From positions 1-16,673 of the forward strand of contig CAJUPK010000041.1 in assembly GCA_910588415.1 (NCBI GenBank): 16,673 nt of DNA, in the 5' to 3' direction. The notes under the pieces were generated by a model. The model was not told the DNA's origin and did no database searches. It worked only from the letters and a program-made list of their open reading frames with translations. Position 1 is the stretch's first letter. Each line of letters begins with the position of its first letter. Shown here piece after piece: positions 1 through 6,843 of this stretch. The translations under genes were made by a program, and so were the position numbers. Source of the stretch: an uncultured Oscillospiraceae bacterium. GTDB lineage: Bacteria > Bacillota > Clostridia > Oscillospirales > Acutalibacteraceae.

Positions 1-1355
1 AGCCGCAGGGGCAGCTCGCTCTCCGGAATGGGCTGCCAGCCGCACTTCTCGCAGTACACCATGGGAATGGGCTCGCCCCAGTACCGCTGGCGGGAGAACA
101 CCCAGTCCCGCAGCTTATAGTTTACCTTGGCGTGGCCAATGCCCTTCTCCGCCAGATACTCTGTGATGCGCTTCTTGGCCTCCTCCACGGAGAGGCCGTC
201 CAGAATACCGGAGTTCACCATCACCCCGGTCTCGCAGTCCGTAAAGGCAGCCTCCTGGACGTTCCCGCCCTGGACCACCTCCACAATAGGCAGCTGGAAC
301 TTCTTGGCAAAATCCCAGTCCCGATCGTCGTGGGCAGGCACAGCCATAATGGCTCCGGTGCCATAGCTCACCAGCACATAGTCGCTGATGAAAATGGGGA
401 TCTCCTTCCCAGTCACCGGGTTGATGGCCGTGACCCCTTCCAGCCGGACGCCGGTCTTGTCCTTTGCCATCTCCGTGCGCTCAAAGTCCGATTTACGGGC
501 CGCCTGGGCCTGGTACTCCCGCACCGCCTCTATATTGGCAAGCTGGTCCGCCCACTTCTCAATGTAGGGGTGTTCCGGGGAGATAACCATGTAGGTGGCC
601 CCATACAGAGTGTCCGGCCGAGTGGTGTATACGGTCAGCTTATCCCCGGCGCTGGTGGCAAAGTCCACCTCCGCACCGGTGGAGCGGCCGATCCAGTTCT
701 TCTGCTGGGCCTTGACCCTGTCCGGGTAGTCCACGGTGTCCAAATCGTCAATGAGCCGCTGGGCATACTCCGTAATCTTCAGCATCCACTGGCTCTTGAC
801 CTTGTGAACCACCTCGCTGCCGCAGCGCTCGCACACCCCGTTGACCACTTCCTCGTTGGCCAGCACACACTTGCAGCTGGTACACCAGTTCACGTTCATC
901 TCCTTCTTATAGGCCAGCCCGTGTTTGTAGAGCTGCAGGAAAATCCACTGGGTCCACTTATAGTAATCCGGGTCAATGGTACACACCTCCCGGCTCCAGT
1001 CAAAGGAGATGCCCAAGGCCTTGATCTGCCGGGTGAAATTGGCGATGTTCTGCCGGGTGATGCCCTCTGGGTGTACGTGATTTTTGATGGCATAGTTCTC
1101 GGCCGGCAGGCCAAAGGCGTCCCAGCCAATGGGATAGAGGACGTTGTAACCCTGCATCCGGCGCTTCCGGGCCACCACGTCCAGGGCGGTGTAGGGCCGG
1201 GGATGGCCCACGTGCAGTCCCGCGGCAGAGGGGTAGGGAAATTCAATCAGGGCGTAGAACTTGGGCTTTTCCGACTTCTCCTCTGCGTGGAAAACCCCGC
1301 TCTCCTCCCATTTTCCCTGCCATTTTGGCTCCACAGCCTTGTGGTCATATTTCAT
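1..1355 (-). CDS. leuS: Leucine--tRNA ligase, N-terminal part (cut by window edge)
   Basis: Class I aminoacyl-tRNA synthetase that charges tRNA-Leu in the cytoplasm. The visible 451 codons begin MKYDHKAVEPKWQGKWEESG and hold the HIGH-type nucleotide-binding motif as HVGH (residues 48-51, after FPYPSAAGL), a Cys-rich zinc-ribbon-like stretch (NWCTSCKC then VCERCG), and the CP1 editing region with GTGAIMAVPAHDDRDWDF, whose Asp is the editing-site residue of the family. The frame is open to the window start, so the KMSKS loop and anticodon-binding domain lie outside. The ATG at 1355 is preceded by AGGAAAGGA about 10 nt upstream. It has its own promoter and T-box leader, so it is expressed apart from the rsfS-yqeK run upstream. 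Identity is essentially certain. Confidence 0.97.
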   Translation of the reverse strand, partial: MKYDHKAVEPKWQGKWEESGVFHAEEKSEKPKFYALIEFPYPSAAGLHVGHPRPYTALDVVARKRRMQGYNVLYPIGWDAFGLPAENYAIKNHVHPEGITRQNIANFTRQIKALGISFDWSREVCTIDPDYYKWTQWIFLQLYKHGLAYKKEMNVNWCTSCKCVLANEEVVNGVCERCGSEVVHKVKSQWMLKITEYAQRLIDDLDTVDYPDRVKAQQKNWIGRSTGAEVDFATSAGDKLTVYTTRPDTLYGATYMVISPEHPYIEKWADQLANIEAVREYQAQAARKSDFERTEMAKDKTGVRLEGVTAINPVTGKEIPIFISDYVLVSYGTGAIMAVPAHDDRDWDFAKKFQLPIVEVVQGGNVQEAAFTDCETGVMVNSGILDGLSVEEAKKRITEYLAEKGIGHAKVNYKLRDWVFSRQRYWGEPIPMVYCEKCGWQPIPESELPLR

Positions 1356-1380
1356 CTTGCTATCATCCTTTCCTACAAAT

Positions 1381-1718
1381 TTCATCCCGCAGGGGGAATC
1401 CGGGCAACCCAAGAAAAACCCCGGACGCCTACAAAGCATCCGGGGCGAAGAATCCAAAGATTTCCGCGGTACCACCCGTGATTTCAGAACACGCTCACAC
1501 GTATCCCCTCATAGCTTCTAACAAAGCTGGGCCTATAACGCCGCCACACGTCCCAGGCCTAATGAGCGCCAGACAAAGCCGCGCCTTTGGGCAGGGAGAC
1601 TCAGGGACCAGTATACGCCCGCGCCTCCTGCCTGCTTGCACCACCCGCAGGCTCTCTAAAAAGCGGCTGCAGCGCTTTCTTCCCGTCACAGTCTTTACCT
1701 ATTTTAGTTTATGATTAC
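1381..1718 (-). promoter_or_regulatory. T-box leader controlling leuS
   Basis: This is a tRNA-sensing leader in the leuS mRNA. Seen on the minus strand: the T-box core GGGTGGTACCGCG at about 1464-1477, an earlier AGAGAGC and GGTG-AAG-like Stem I signature, and the GACGGGAAGA segment near the 5' end (about 1677-1686). The antiterminator can be drawn exactly: CGGG and GCG before and after the UGGUACC bulge pair with CGCCCCG at about 1440-1446. Stem I base pairing AGACT with AGTCT places a leucine codon, CTG at 1604-1602, in the specifier position; this codon choice is my inference, and a nearby CTC is an alternative. Uncharged tRNA-Leu would stabilise the antiterminator and allow leuS expression. 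The leader fills most of the gap between the GNAT gene and leuS. Confidence 0.95.
1414..1445 (-). terminator. T-box intrinsic terminator in leuS leader
   Basis: On the minus strand the arms CCCCGGATGC and GCGTCCGGGG (10 pairs with one G-U) enclose a short TTTGTAG loop and are followed by TTTTT and CTT. The 5' arm overlaps the 3' side of the antiterminator, so the two folds exclude each other, as expected for a T-box switch. Confidence 0.93.
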
Positions 1719-1724
1719 ATCTTG

Positions 1725-1753
1725 ATTATACACGGCCCAGCGGGGTTTGTCAA
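1725..1753 (-). promoter_or_regulatory. Sigma-A promoter of leuS
   Basis: A perfect consensus pair on the minus strand: TTGACA at 1753-1748, a 17-nt spacer, then TATAAT at 1730-1725. Transcription would start near 1718, just upstream of the T-box Stem I. The -35 box lies only 25 nt past the stop of the upstream GNAT gene, and no terminator is visible between them. Confidence 0.9.
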
Positions 1754-1778
1754 GGTGTAAATCAGGGGACAATCCTTG

Positions 1779-2165
1779 CTATATTTTTTCGTTTATCTCC
1801 CGCACAATCTCCGAGGGGAGGTATACCCGCCGGAAGCCCTGGCTCCGGGCGTACTCCACGGCCCCCTCAATCAGCAGCCCGCACAGGCCCCGGCCCCGAT
1901 AGGCCGGGGCCACAAACAGGGTGCTGACCCAGGGGAAATAGCGGTTCTCCGGGTAGTAGTCCTTTTCCATCAAGGTGCAGAAACCCACCACCTGTTCCCC
2001 GTCCAGGGCGGCAAAAACAGCCTCCCAGCCGGAAAAGGCCCCCTGCTCCATCAGCTGGGCCAGATGGGGTCCTGCCTCCCAGGGGCAGGCGGCGGCATAG
2101 GCCAGCAAGCTGGGCCACAGGGGCCCGCCGGGCTTCAGCCGCTGCACCTGTATCAGGCTCTCCAT
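1779..2165 (-). CDS. Small GNAT-family N-acetyltransferase
   Basis: A 128-residue protein with the acetyl-CoA-binding core of the GNAT fold: strand beta-4 STLFVAPAYRG followed by RGRGLCG (residues 90-96) and the helix LLIEGAVEYARSQG, then a terminal strand FRRVYLP. The substrate cannot be told. It is short for a GNAT and the C-terminal strands are reduced, but the core is intact. The ATG at 2165 has AAAGGAG upstream, and the start lies 15 nt after the preceding stop, so it is probably the last gene of the yhbY-to-GNAT transcript. Confidence 0.85.
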   Translation of the reverse strand: MESLIQVQRLKPGGPLWPSLLAYAAACPWEAGPHLAQLMEQGAFSGWEAVFAALDGEQVVGFCTLMEKDYYPENRYFPWVSTLFVAPAYRGRGLCGLLIEGAVEYARSQGFRRVYLPSEIVREINEKI

Positions 2166-2180
2166 AGCCGCTCCTTTCTC

Positions 2181-2693
2181 TCAGGCCGGGGAGTTTGCTT
2201 CATGCTCCATCAGGAATCGGTGCTCCTCCTCCATCAGGGCCTTTACCTCCGGCACGTCCGCTGAGCAAAGGCCGGGAATCGCCAGGGCTTTTGCGCCGCA
2301 GTGATACCGCTTCTCCCCGTCCGGCATCTCATAGATATACACCCGCTCAGAGGGAGTACCCTTGCAGAAATCCTCTCCGTTGGCTATACATCGCGCCTCT
2401 CGGTACCCCTTGCCGCTTACCACATCCGCTACAATCCTCTCAAACCGAGGGGAATACCCCCGGCAGGCGGAAAAGCGCAGACCAAAAAAGGGATCGCCTT
2501 TTTTGTCAAGGCCTATTTTGGCAATCTGCTTGCCGTGCCAAGGGCAGGTGAACACAATATTCGCCCGCTGCCTTTTGGGGTCATACCCCAGGCCGGACAG
2601 GTGGAGAATCAGCTCCCGATAGATTTGGGCCAGCTCTGGTTCCAGTCCTGCCAGGTATTCCTCCAAAATCTCTGTCTGTTTCTTGGTGCGCAT
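2181..2693 (-). CDS. Conserved hypothetical protein, Cys-containing
   Basis: A 170-residue protein starting MRTKKQTEILEEYLAG. The chosen ATG at 2693 has AGGAGG 9 nt upstream, overlapping the end of rsfS; the frame is open 20 codons further but that part lies inside rsfS. I see an N-terminal helix (LEPELAQIYRELILHLSGLG), a beta-rich middle (ANIVFTCPWHGKQIAKIGLD), and a C-terminal part with RCIANGEDFCKG, YIYEMPDGEKRYHCG and an acidic end (VKALMEEEHRFLMEHEA). It recalls a clostridial family of unknown function with a Cys-containing YPDGR-RCG C-terminus, from memory only. There are no signal or membrane segments. Its place after rsfS suggests co-expression with ribosome-related genes, not a function. 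Confidence 0.8.
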   Translation of the reverse strand: MRTKKQTEILEEYLAGLEPELAQIYRELILHLSGLGYDPKRQRANIVFTCPWHGKQIAKIGLDKKGDPFFGLRFSACRGYSPRFERIVADVVSGKGYREARCIANGEDFCKGTPSERVYIYEMPDGEKRYHCGAKALAIPGLCSADVPEVKALMEEEHRFLMEHEANSPA

Positions 2694-2697
2694 GAGC

Positions 2698-3045
2698 TTA
2701 GTCCTCCTGCCACTCCGTCTTGGTACCGTCCACCCACAGCCGGTCCAGGTCATAAAAGTCCCGGGCCTCCTGGGTAAAGATATGCACCACCACCTGGCTG
2801 TAATCCAGCAGGATCCAGCTGTCCGAGCGGTACCCCTCTATCCGGGCCGGGGCCACGCCCTGCTCCTTCAGCTTCTCCTCCAGCTCGTCCGAGAGGGACC
2901 GCACATGGGTGCTGCCCCGGCCCGTGGCAATGACAAAATAATCTGCCAGGCTGGAGATGGCGTCAATTTTAATCACACTGATATTCTCGGCCTTCTTGCT
3001 GTCCAGCAGCCGGGCCGCCTGTTTTGCCAGTTCATATGGGATCAT
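2698..3045 (-). CDS. rsfS: Ribosomal silencing factor RsfS
   Basis: A 115-residue protein of the Iojap/RsfS family, which binds ribosomal protein uL14 on the 50S subunit and blocks subunit joining when growth slows. Family hallmarks are visible: DYFVIATGRGSTHVRSLSDE, then EGYRSDSWILLDYSQVVVHI and FYDLDRLW. Length is typical. The ATG at 3045 has AGGAAAGGA about 10 nt upstream. It lies 77 nt downstream of yqeK; some clostridia place a LytR-type gene between these two, but there is none here. Confidence 0.96.
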   Translation of the reverse strand: MIPYELAKQAARLLDSKKAENISVIKIDAISSLADYFVIATGRGSTHVRSLSDELEEKLKEQGVAPARIEGYRSDSWILLDYSQVVVHIFTQEARDFYDLDRLWVDGTKTEWQED

Positions 3046-3065
3046 GGTTCAGGTTCCTTTCCTAT

Positions 3066-3077
3066 TTGTTCGAACAA
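3066..3077. other. 12-bp perfect palindrome upstream of rsfS
   Basis: TTGTTCGAACAA lies in the 77-nt AT-richer gap between yqeK and rsfS. It could be a regulator-binding site or chance; it does not match the Firmicute LexA box, which has GAAC-N4-GTTC order. Confidence 0.3.
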
Positions 3078-3122
3078 TATAAATGGCCTCCAGCGGAACG
3101 GCGATACTTTTCCGGCCTTCCG

Positions 3123-3713
3123 TTACCCCTTCCGCCGGCGTTCCAGCTCCCAAAGGGCCTCGTTATAGGCCTCGATGGACCGGGGCTCCAAAGTCAGCCG
3201 CTGCTCCATACGCTCCGGTATGGTAAAGGCAATGCCTTCTATCATGACTTCCTCCAGGCTGCTCCCGCTGAGCGCCCGCAGCGCCTCCACCCCGGGATAA
3301 TCCCGGTCAGCAGAGATGTAGTCCGCCACAAACAGCACCTTGTCAAAAAGGGTCATGCCAGACTTGCCCCCGGTGTGGCAGGCAATGGCGTCAACGACCT
3401 CCCGGTCCCTGACTCCCAGCACATGCTCTATATAGGCCGCGCCGGACACCGCGTGCCACAGCTTTCTGTTGCGCCGCTCCGCCTCTGTAAGCATGATACC
3501 ATATTTCTCAATGATTTTCAACTGCTCCTCTGGCTCCGTGTCCTTCATAATATCATGGAGGATGCCCGCCAGCCGGGCTTTCTCTGGGTCCGCGCCGTAT
3601 TGCTCTGCCAGCTGCGCCGCACAGGCCGCCACACACTGGCTGTGGTAAAAGCGCTTCTCGCTGAGATGCTTTTTCACCTCGGCCTCGTAATCCTTAAAGG
3701 TCTCAAACCCCAT
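3123..3713 (-). CDS. yqeK: HD-domain Ap4A hydrolase YqeK
   Basis: A 196-residue HD-superfamily protein. YqeK members hydrolyse diadenosine tetraphosphate symmetrically to ADP. The metal and catalytic pattern is complete: H24 (FYHSQ), H53-D54 (GILHDIMKD), H87 (WHAVSG), H113 (ACHTGG) and D131 (FVADYI). The C-terminal TIPERMEQRLTLEPRSIEAY segment also fits the family. The ATG at 3713 overlaps the end of nadD by 11 nt, which implies translational coupling. The fused-looking order nadD-yqeK-rsfS is a standard Firmicute arrangement. Confidence 0.95.
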   Translation of the reverse strand: MGFETFKDYEAEVKKHLSEKRFYHSQCVAACAAQLAEQYGADPEKARLAGILHDIMKDTEPEEQLKIIEKYGIMLTEAERRNRKLWHAVSGAAYIEHVLGVRDREVVDAIACHTGGKSGMTLFDKVLFVADYISADRDYPGVEALRALSGSSLEEVMIEGIAFTIPERMEQRLTLEPRSIEAYNEALWELERRRKG

Positions 3714-4323
3714 TGTTCCCGCCTCCCCTGTAGATACGGTGTTTTTTCATATATTCGGCCACGCCGTCCGGCACAAGCTCCCGCACATCCTTTCCCGCTC
3801 CCGCCAGCTCCCGCACCTGGGTAGAGGAGACGTCCCAAAAGGGGATATCCTCCACCGCGCAGCAGGCGCCCAGCGCCTCCAGCTGGCCCTGCTTTTCCTT
3901 CAGTCGGAGCAGGCCCTCCGGGCTGCGGGGAGAGGCGCAGAGAGTGGCCAGGCCAAAAATGCGCTTCGCCCGAAACCAGCTGTCCACTGTCAAAAACATG
4001 TCCTCTCCCATCAGCAGGAACAGCCGGTCCTCTGGGTACTGGTCCTGCAGCGCCTCCAGGGTGTCCACCGTGTAACTTTTGCCAGGCCGTTCCAGCTCCA
4101 TGGTGGTTACCTCCACCTGGCCGGGCAGTTCCCCTGCCGCCAGCTGGCACATGGCCGCCCGGTGCCCTGCCGGGGCCAGGTCCGGAGCCTGCTTGTGGGG
4201 GGGCGTCCCCGCTGGAACCAGCAGCACCCGGTCCAGGGAAAGCCGCCGGATAAATTCCCCTAAAATGTGCAGGTGCCCCCTGTGGATGGGATTAAAAGTC
4301 CCCCCGTATACCCCGGTTCTCAT
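3703..4323 (-). CDS. nadD: Nicotinate-nucleotide adenylyltransferase
   Basis: Converts nicotinate mononucleotide and ATP to deamido-NAD in NAD biosynthesis. A 206-residue protein with the nucleotidyltransferase motif GGTFNPIHRGH (residues 7-17), the substrate-loop sequence VPAGTPPHK, FLLMGEDMF, and the second nucleotide-binding motif SSTQVR (166-171). The C-terminal GVAEYMKKHRIY is typical. The ATG at 4323 shares an ATGA overlap with the yhbY stop, so translation is likely coupled. The extra C-terminal RGGGNNGV comes from the overlap with yqeK. Confidence 0.97.
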   Translation of the reverse strand: MRTGVYGGTFNPIHRGHLHILGEFIRRLSLDRVLLVPAGTPPHKQAPDLAPAGHRAAMCQLAAGELPGQVEVTTMELERPGKSYTVDTLEALQDQYPEDRLFLLMGEDMFLTVDSWFRAKRIFGLATLCASPRSPEGLLRLKEKQGQLEALGACCAVEDIPFWDVSSTQVRELAGAGKDVRELVPDGVAEYMKKHRIYRGGGNNGV

Positions 4324-4625
4324 GGCCGCGGGGCTTTGGGCAGCACGATCTTGGGGTCCTTCGGCCGCCGCCTGTACAGCACAAACCGGCTGCCAATGAC
4401 CTGTACCACCTGGCTGCGGGTGGCGGCCGCAATCTTCTCCGCAGCGTCCCGGGGAGTCTCCGGGCAGGTGTCGGGCAGAATCCTTCCCTTGATCAGCTCC
4501 CGCTTCTCCAGGGCCTCGTCCGCCTCCCGGTAGACCTCTGGCCCCAGGCCCGCCTTGCCTACATATAAGATTGTGTCCAGCTCCACCGCTAAAGAGCGCA
4601 GATACGCCCGCTGTTTGCTTGTCAA
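4320..4625 (-). CDS. yhbY: YhbY family (CRM domain) RNA-binding protein
   Basis: A 101-residue single CRM-domain protein, associated in the family with pre-50S ribosome particles. It carries the LYVGKAGLGPEV loop (GxxG at 23-26), RELIKGRIL and the terminal strand VQVIGSRFVLYRR. The start is a TTG at 4625, preceded by AGAGGGGA; a nearby upstream ATG at about 4645 is in another frame and runs straight to a TGA at the start site. In many Firmicutes obg precedes yhbY; it does not here, where a gap and a repeat element lie upstream. Confidence 0.93.
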   Translation of the reverse strand: MTSKQRAYLRSLAVELDTILYVGKAGLGPEVYREADEALEKRELIKGRILPDTCPETPRDAAEKIAAATRSQVVQVIGSRFVLYRRRPKDPKIVLPKAPRP

Positions 4626-5027
4626 TCCAGTCCCCTCTTTTCCATATTTTCTCTTTTAGAATTTCTATCGGTCATAACCCCTGGCTCATGGAGTCCAGAA
4701 TGTTTCCAGATGTTTCCGTGGGCTTCCCCACCTCTATAGTAAGACAGCGCCCACAACCCTGCCAAAAAGGCTTTGCCCAGGATGCCTGTGGCTACAAGCT
4801 GCCAGCCGCAAGCCCGGCGGCACAGAATGAAGCCAGCTTTTCCAAAGCCTAAAGGCCTATGTGCCCTGGCCCCCCACGCGAAATCAGGCTGCGCGGCATA
4901 CCCGCCATCTCTGTGCGGTACTGCCCTACCATGGTCTGCCCCAATCTCTGGAATATTCTGCCTGGTTCCAGGCTCCATCTGCTTACATCCATTCATGAGC
5001 CCTGCTGGCGCGGATCCTGTTTTCCGC
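4626..5027. other. Gene-poor intergenic region
   Basis: About 400 bp with no convincing gene. Open frames exist on both strands (for example minus 4996-4622, 124 codons), but their products have no domain, biased composition and no good ribosome binding site. Visible details are a tandem pair of TGGAAACAT-like units near 4697-4719 and a short inverted repeat GCCTGG-tt-CCAGGC near 4961-4974. The stretch serves as the upstream region of the yhbY transcript. Confidence 0.6.
4736..4765 (-). promoter_or_regulatory. Possible promoter of the yhbY operon
   Basis: On the minus strand TTGGCA (4765-4760) and TACTAT (4741-4736) are 18 nt apart, matching 5 of 6 and 4 of 6 consensus bases. The site is about 110 nt upstream of the yhbY start. 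The match is fair and could be chance. Confidence 0.35.
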
Positions 5028-5168
5028 TAGAGCTTGTTTGAAAATAGAGAAAGTGCCGGATTTTTGAATCAAAACAAGAGATTTCAAGGCGGAAACCGGG
5101 ATTTCCCACACAGAAAGCTCTTGCTTTGAGCAAAAAGACGGTATTTGCGATTTTTCAAACAGGCCCTA
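5028..5168 (+). repeat. Dispersed inverted-repeat element, copy A
   Basis: A 141-bp element with terminal inverted repeats of 18 bp, 15 matching: TAGAGCTTGTTTGAAAAT at 5028-5045 and its counterpart ending TTTCAAACAGGCCCTA at 5168. TA stands at both outer ends. It shares ordered internal blocks with copy B read on the opposite strand: GGATTTTTGA (5058-5067), GAAAGCTC (5113-5120), and a right end close to CAAAAAGACGGTATTTGCG. It has no coding capacity, so it is a MITE-like or REP-like repeat. Its right terminal TAG, read on the minus strand, is the stop codon of the GNAT pseudogene. Confidence 0.8.
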
Positions 5169-5683
5169 AACTTCTGGCTTTATTTCTTCCACAAAGTGCT
5201 CGGGGTATTTCTCCGCATACCCCTGATAGGTCTCGTGGGCGCCGTTTAAGTCCAACTGGTACAGCCGGAACAGCACAGAAATGTCCTTGGGCTGCCACTG
5301 TTCCCTGTATGTGTACCGATAGGTCATCCCCAGGGCCCGCATCACCTGGCCGCCTCGCTGGCATAGCCCCTGCCCCAGTACTCCCGCAGAAAGCCATAGC
5401 CAAAATCATAGGGAGCCGCCATGTCCCCGTGGACATAGCCAATCACCCTGCCATCCTCCTTCCGGCATACCCCATAGGCGCAGCCAGCAGGCTGGCTGTA
5501 CAGCCGGGCATACTTCTCCTGATAAAAGGCCTCCGCCTCCCCCATATCCTTCAGCGGAAACAGGGGCAGGAAGGTGTTCACCTCTGGGTCGCTGAAAATC
5601 TTAAAGACCGCCGGGATATCCTCCCGGGTAAACCGGCGCAAAACCAGCCGTTTGGTCTGTAAATCCGGTGTATTGCCTGTCAT
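5166..5683 (-). pseudogene. GNAT acetyltransferase (RimJ/RimL type), internal deletion with frameshift
   Basis: The first frame reads MTGNTPDLQTKRLVLRRF through to FLREYWGRGYASEAAR and stops at TGA 5344-5342, after 113 residues and right at the acetyl-CoA-binding loop. The sequence then resumes in another frame as VMRALGMTYRYTYREQWQPK with a tail ending YAEKYPEHFVEEIKPEV and TAG at 5168-5166. Family members have a helix plus an NxxS motif of about 25-28 residues between these parts, so roughly 80 bp are lost here and the frame is shifted. The span of 518 bp is not a multiple of three. The start overlaps the rdgB stop as ATGA. Alternatively, a truncated peptide is made, but without half of the cofactor site it should be inactive. 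Confidence 0.85.
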
Positions 5684-6699
5684 CGCCTTCTTCTCTTATA
5701 CACAACGATCTCCGGGTCCGCACCATTCTCCCCATACTCGGCCACCATCAGATAATTTTCGTCTGCCGCCAGCCCATAGCAGCGCTCGCTCCCCTGCTTC
5801 TCCAGCTGGTTGCCCAGATACACCCGGCTGTCGTCCCACAGCTTCACCGTCCGTCCCCCGGGCAGGGGGTACTCCTGGTTGATGTAAGACCCCAGCAGAG
5901 CGTTCAAGTCCGTGACCTTTGGCATATCCGGCACACCCAGGGCGTTAAACTCCTGGATCAGCTGGGCTTTCAGCCCGCAGGCCCCGGCAAAGGGACGGCA
6001 CTGGCCGCAGGCGCTCTTCTGGGCGCACTGGGCCAGCATACAGCCCTTGCCCAGCGTCTCACAGCCAGGGCAGGTCTCGCGGCCCGGGCACTGGGCACAG
6101 TCCAGGCCACAGGGAGTGGGTTCTCCGCCCTGCTCCTGGCCCAGATAGGCCCGCAGCTTCTGCTCAAAGGCGGCAAAGGCGTGGCCTCGGTGGCTGCGGG
6201 CATCCTTTTCCTCTGCCGTCAGCTCCCCAAAGGTGACCCCCTCCTGCTCAAAGATGGAGTCATAGCCAAAGCCGTTCTCTCCCCGGCTCTCAAAGGCAAT
6301 GCTGCCAAAGCACTTGCCCTCGGCCTCCACCCGGTCCCCGTTGGGGAATACACAGCACACCGCGCTGACAAAGTGGGCCCCCCGCTGTTCCACGGGCACG
6401 CCCTGCAGTTTTTCCAGGATGGTCAGCCGCCGCTTGCCCGGCTGGGCAAACCGGGCCGAATATACCCCGGGCGCGCCGTCCAGATAGTCCACGCACAGAC
6501 CAGAGTCATCGGCCACAGCAGGCAGACCCGTCTCCCTACAGGCGGCCTCCGCCTTAACATAGGCGTTCTCCCGAAAGGTGGTCCCGGTCTCCTCGGGCTC
6601 GGAGATTTCCATGGTGACGGCTTCAATGCCCATAGGCTCCAGCAGCCGCTGAAACTCCACCAGCTTTCCTTTATTATGGGTCGCTATCACAAATTTCAT
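5680..6699 (-). CDS. rdgB: RdgB/HAM1 non-canonical purine NTP pyrophosphatase fused to DUF3795-like domain
   Basis: A 339-residue fusion. Residues 1-188 are an XTP/dITP diphosphatase, which cleans ITP, dITP and XTP from the nucleotide pool: THNKGKLVEF (7-16), ADDSG (63-67), SARF, GENGFGYDSIF and SHRG (169-172) are all present. Residues about 195-245 hold ten cysteines (197, 201, 204, 210, 213, 220, 225, 231, 234, 241) in a DUF3795-like pattern starting PCGLDCAQCPG. The last ~80 residues (INQEYPLPGGRTVKLWDDS and GLAADENYLMVAEYGENG) match the tail I remember on stand-alone DUF3795 proteins. The ATG at 6699 is preferred to an in-frame TTG at 6705 because AGAGGTG lies 7 nt upstream. RdgB alone is about 195-205 residues. 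Confidence 0.93.
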   Translation of the reverse strand: MKFVIATHNKGKLVEFQRLLEPMGIEAVTMEISEPEETGTTFRENAYVKAEAACRETGLPAVADDSGLCVDYLDGAPGVYSARFAQPGKRRLTILEKLQGVPVEQRGAHFVSAVCCVFPNGDRVEAEGKCFGSIAFESRGENGFGYDSIFEQEGVTFGELTAEEKDARSHRGHAFAAFEQKLRAYLGQEQGGEPTPCGLDCAQCPGRETCPGCETLGKGCMLAQCAQKSACGQCRPFAGACGLKAQLIQEFNALGVPDMPKVTDLNALLGSYINQEYPLPGGRTVKLWDDSRVYLGNQLEKQGSERCYGLAADENYLMVAEYGENGADPEIVVYKRRRR

Positions 6700-6784
6700 G
6701 AACAAACACCTCTTCTAAAATATAGACAAACTATCAAACTATATAGATAGCTAACACAGCAACTTTTGCGCCCAGCTTAAATAT

Positions 6785-6810
6785 AGAAATTTATTTTTTA
6801 GTAAATTTCT
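6785..6810. other. AT-only inverted repeat between ftsY and rdgB
   Basis: A perfect 9-bp inverted repeat, AGAAATTTA at 6785-6793 and TAAATTTCT at 6802-6810, with a loop of 8 nt that is TTTTTTAG on the plus strand. It lies in a strikingly AT-rich 140-bp gap. It may help end ftsY transcription or bind a regulator; with no GC pairs it is a weak terminator. Confidence 0.4.
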
Positions 6811-6843
6811 TATGGGACGGCTTTTCCAAGCTTTGAACCCGCT

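Noticed and set aside
132..1481. 449-codon plus-strand open frame opposite leuS
   Set aside because: It is antisense to a clear LeuS, has no domain or ribosome binding site, and arises from GC-biased codon use.
3066..3077. LexA/SOS box upstream of rsfS
   Set aside because: The palindrome has GTTC-GAAC order, not the GAAC-N4-GTTC of Firmicute LexA sites, and no SOS gene is nearby.
4622..4996. 124-codon minus frame upstream of yhbY
   Set aside because: No domain, unusual composition, no ribosome binding site, and it overlaps the yhbY start.
5155..5442. 95-codon minus frame overlapping the GNAT pseudogene
   Set aside because: The conserved GNAT C-terminus is in a different frame, so this is a shadow.
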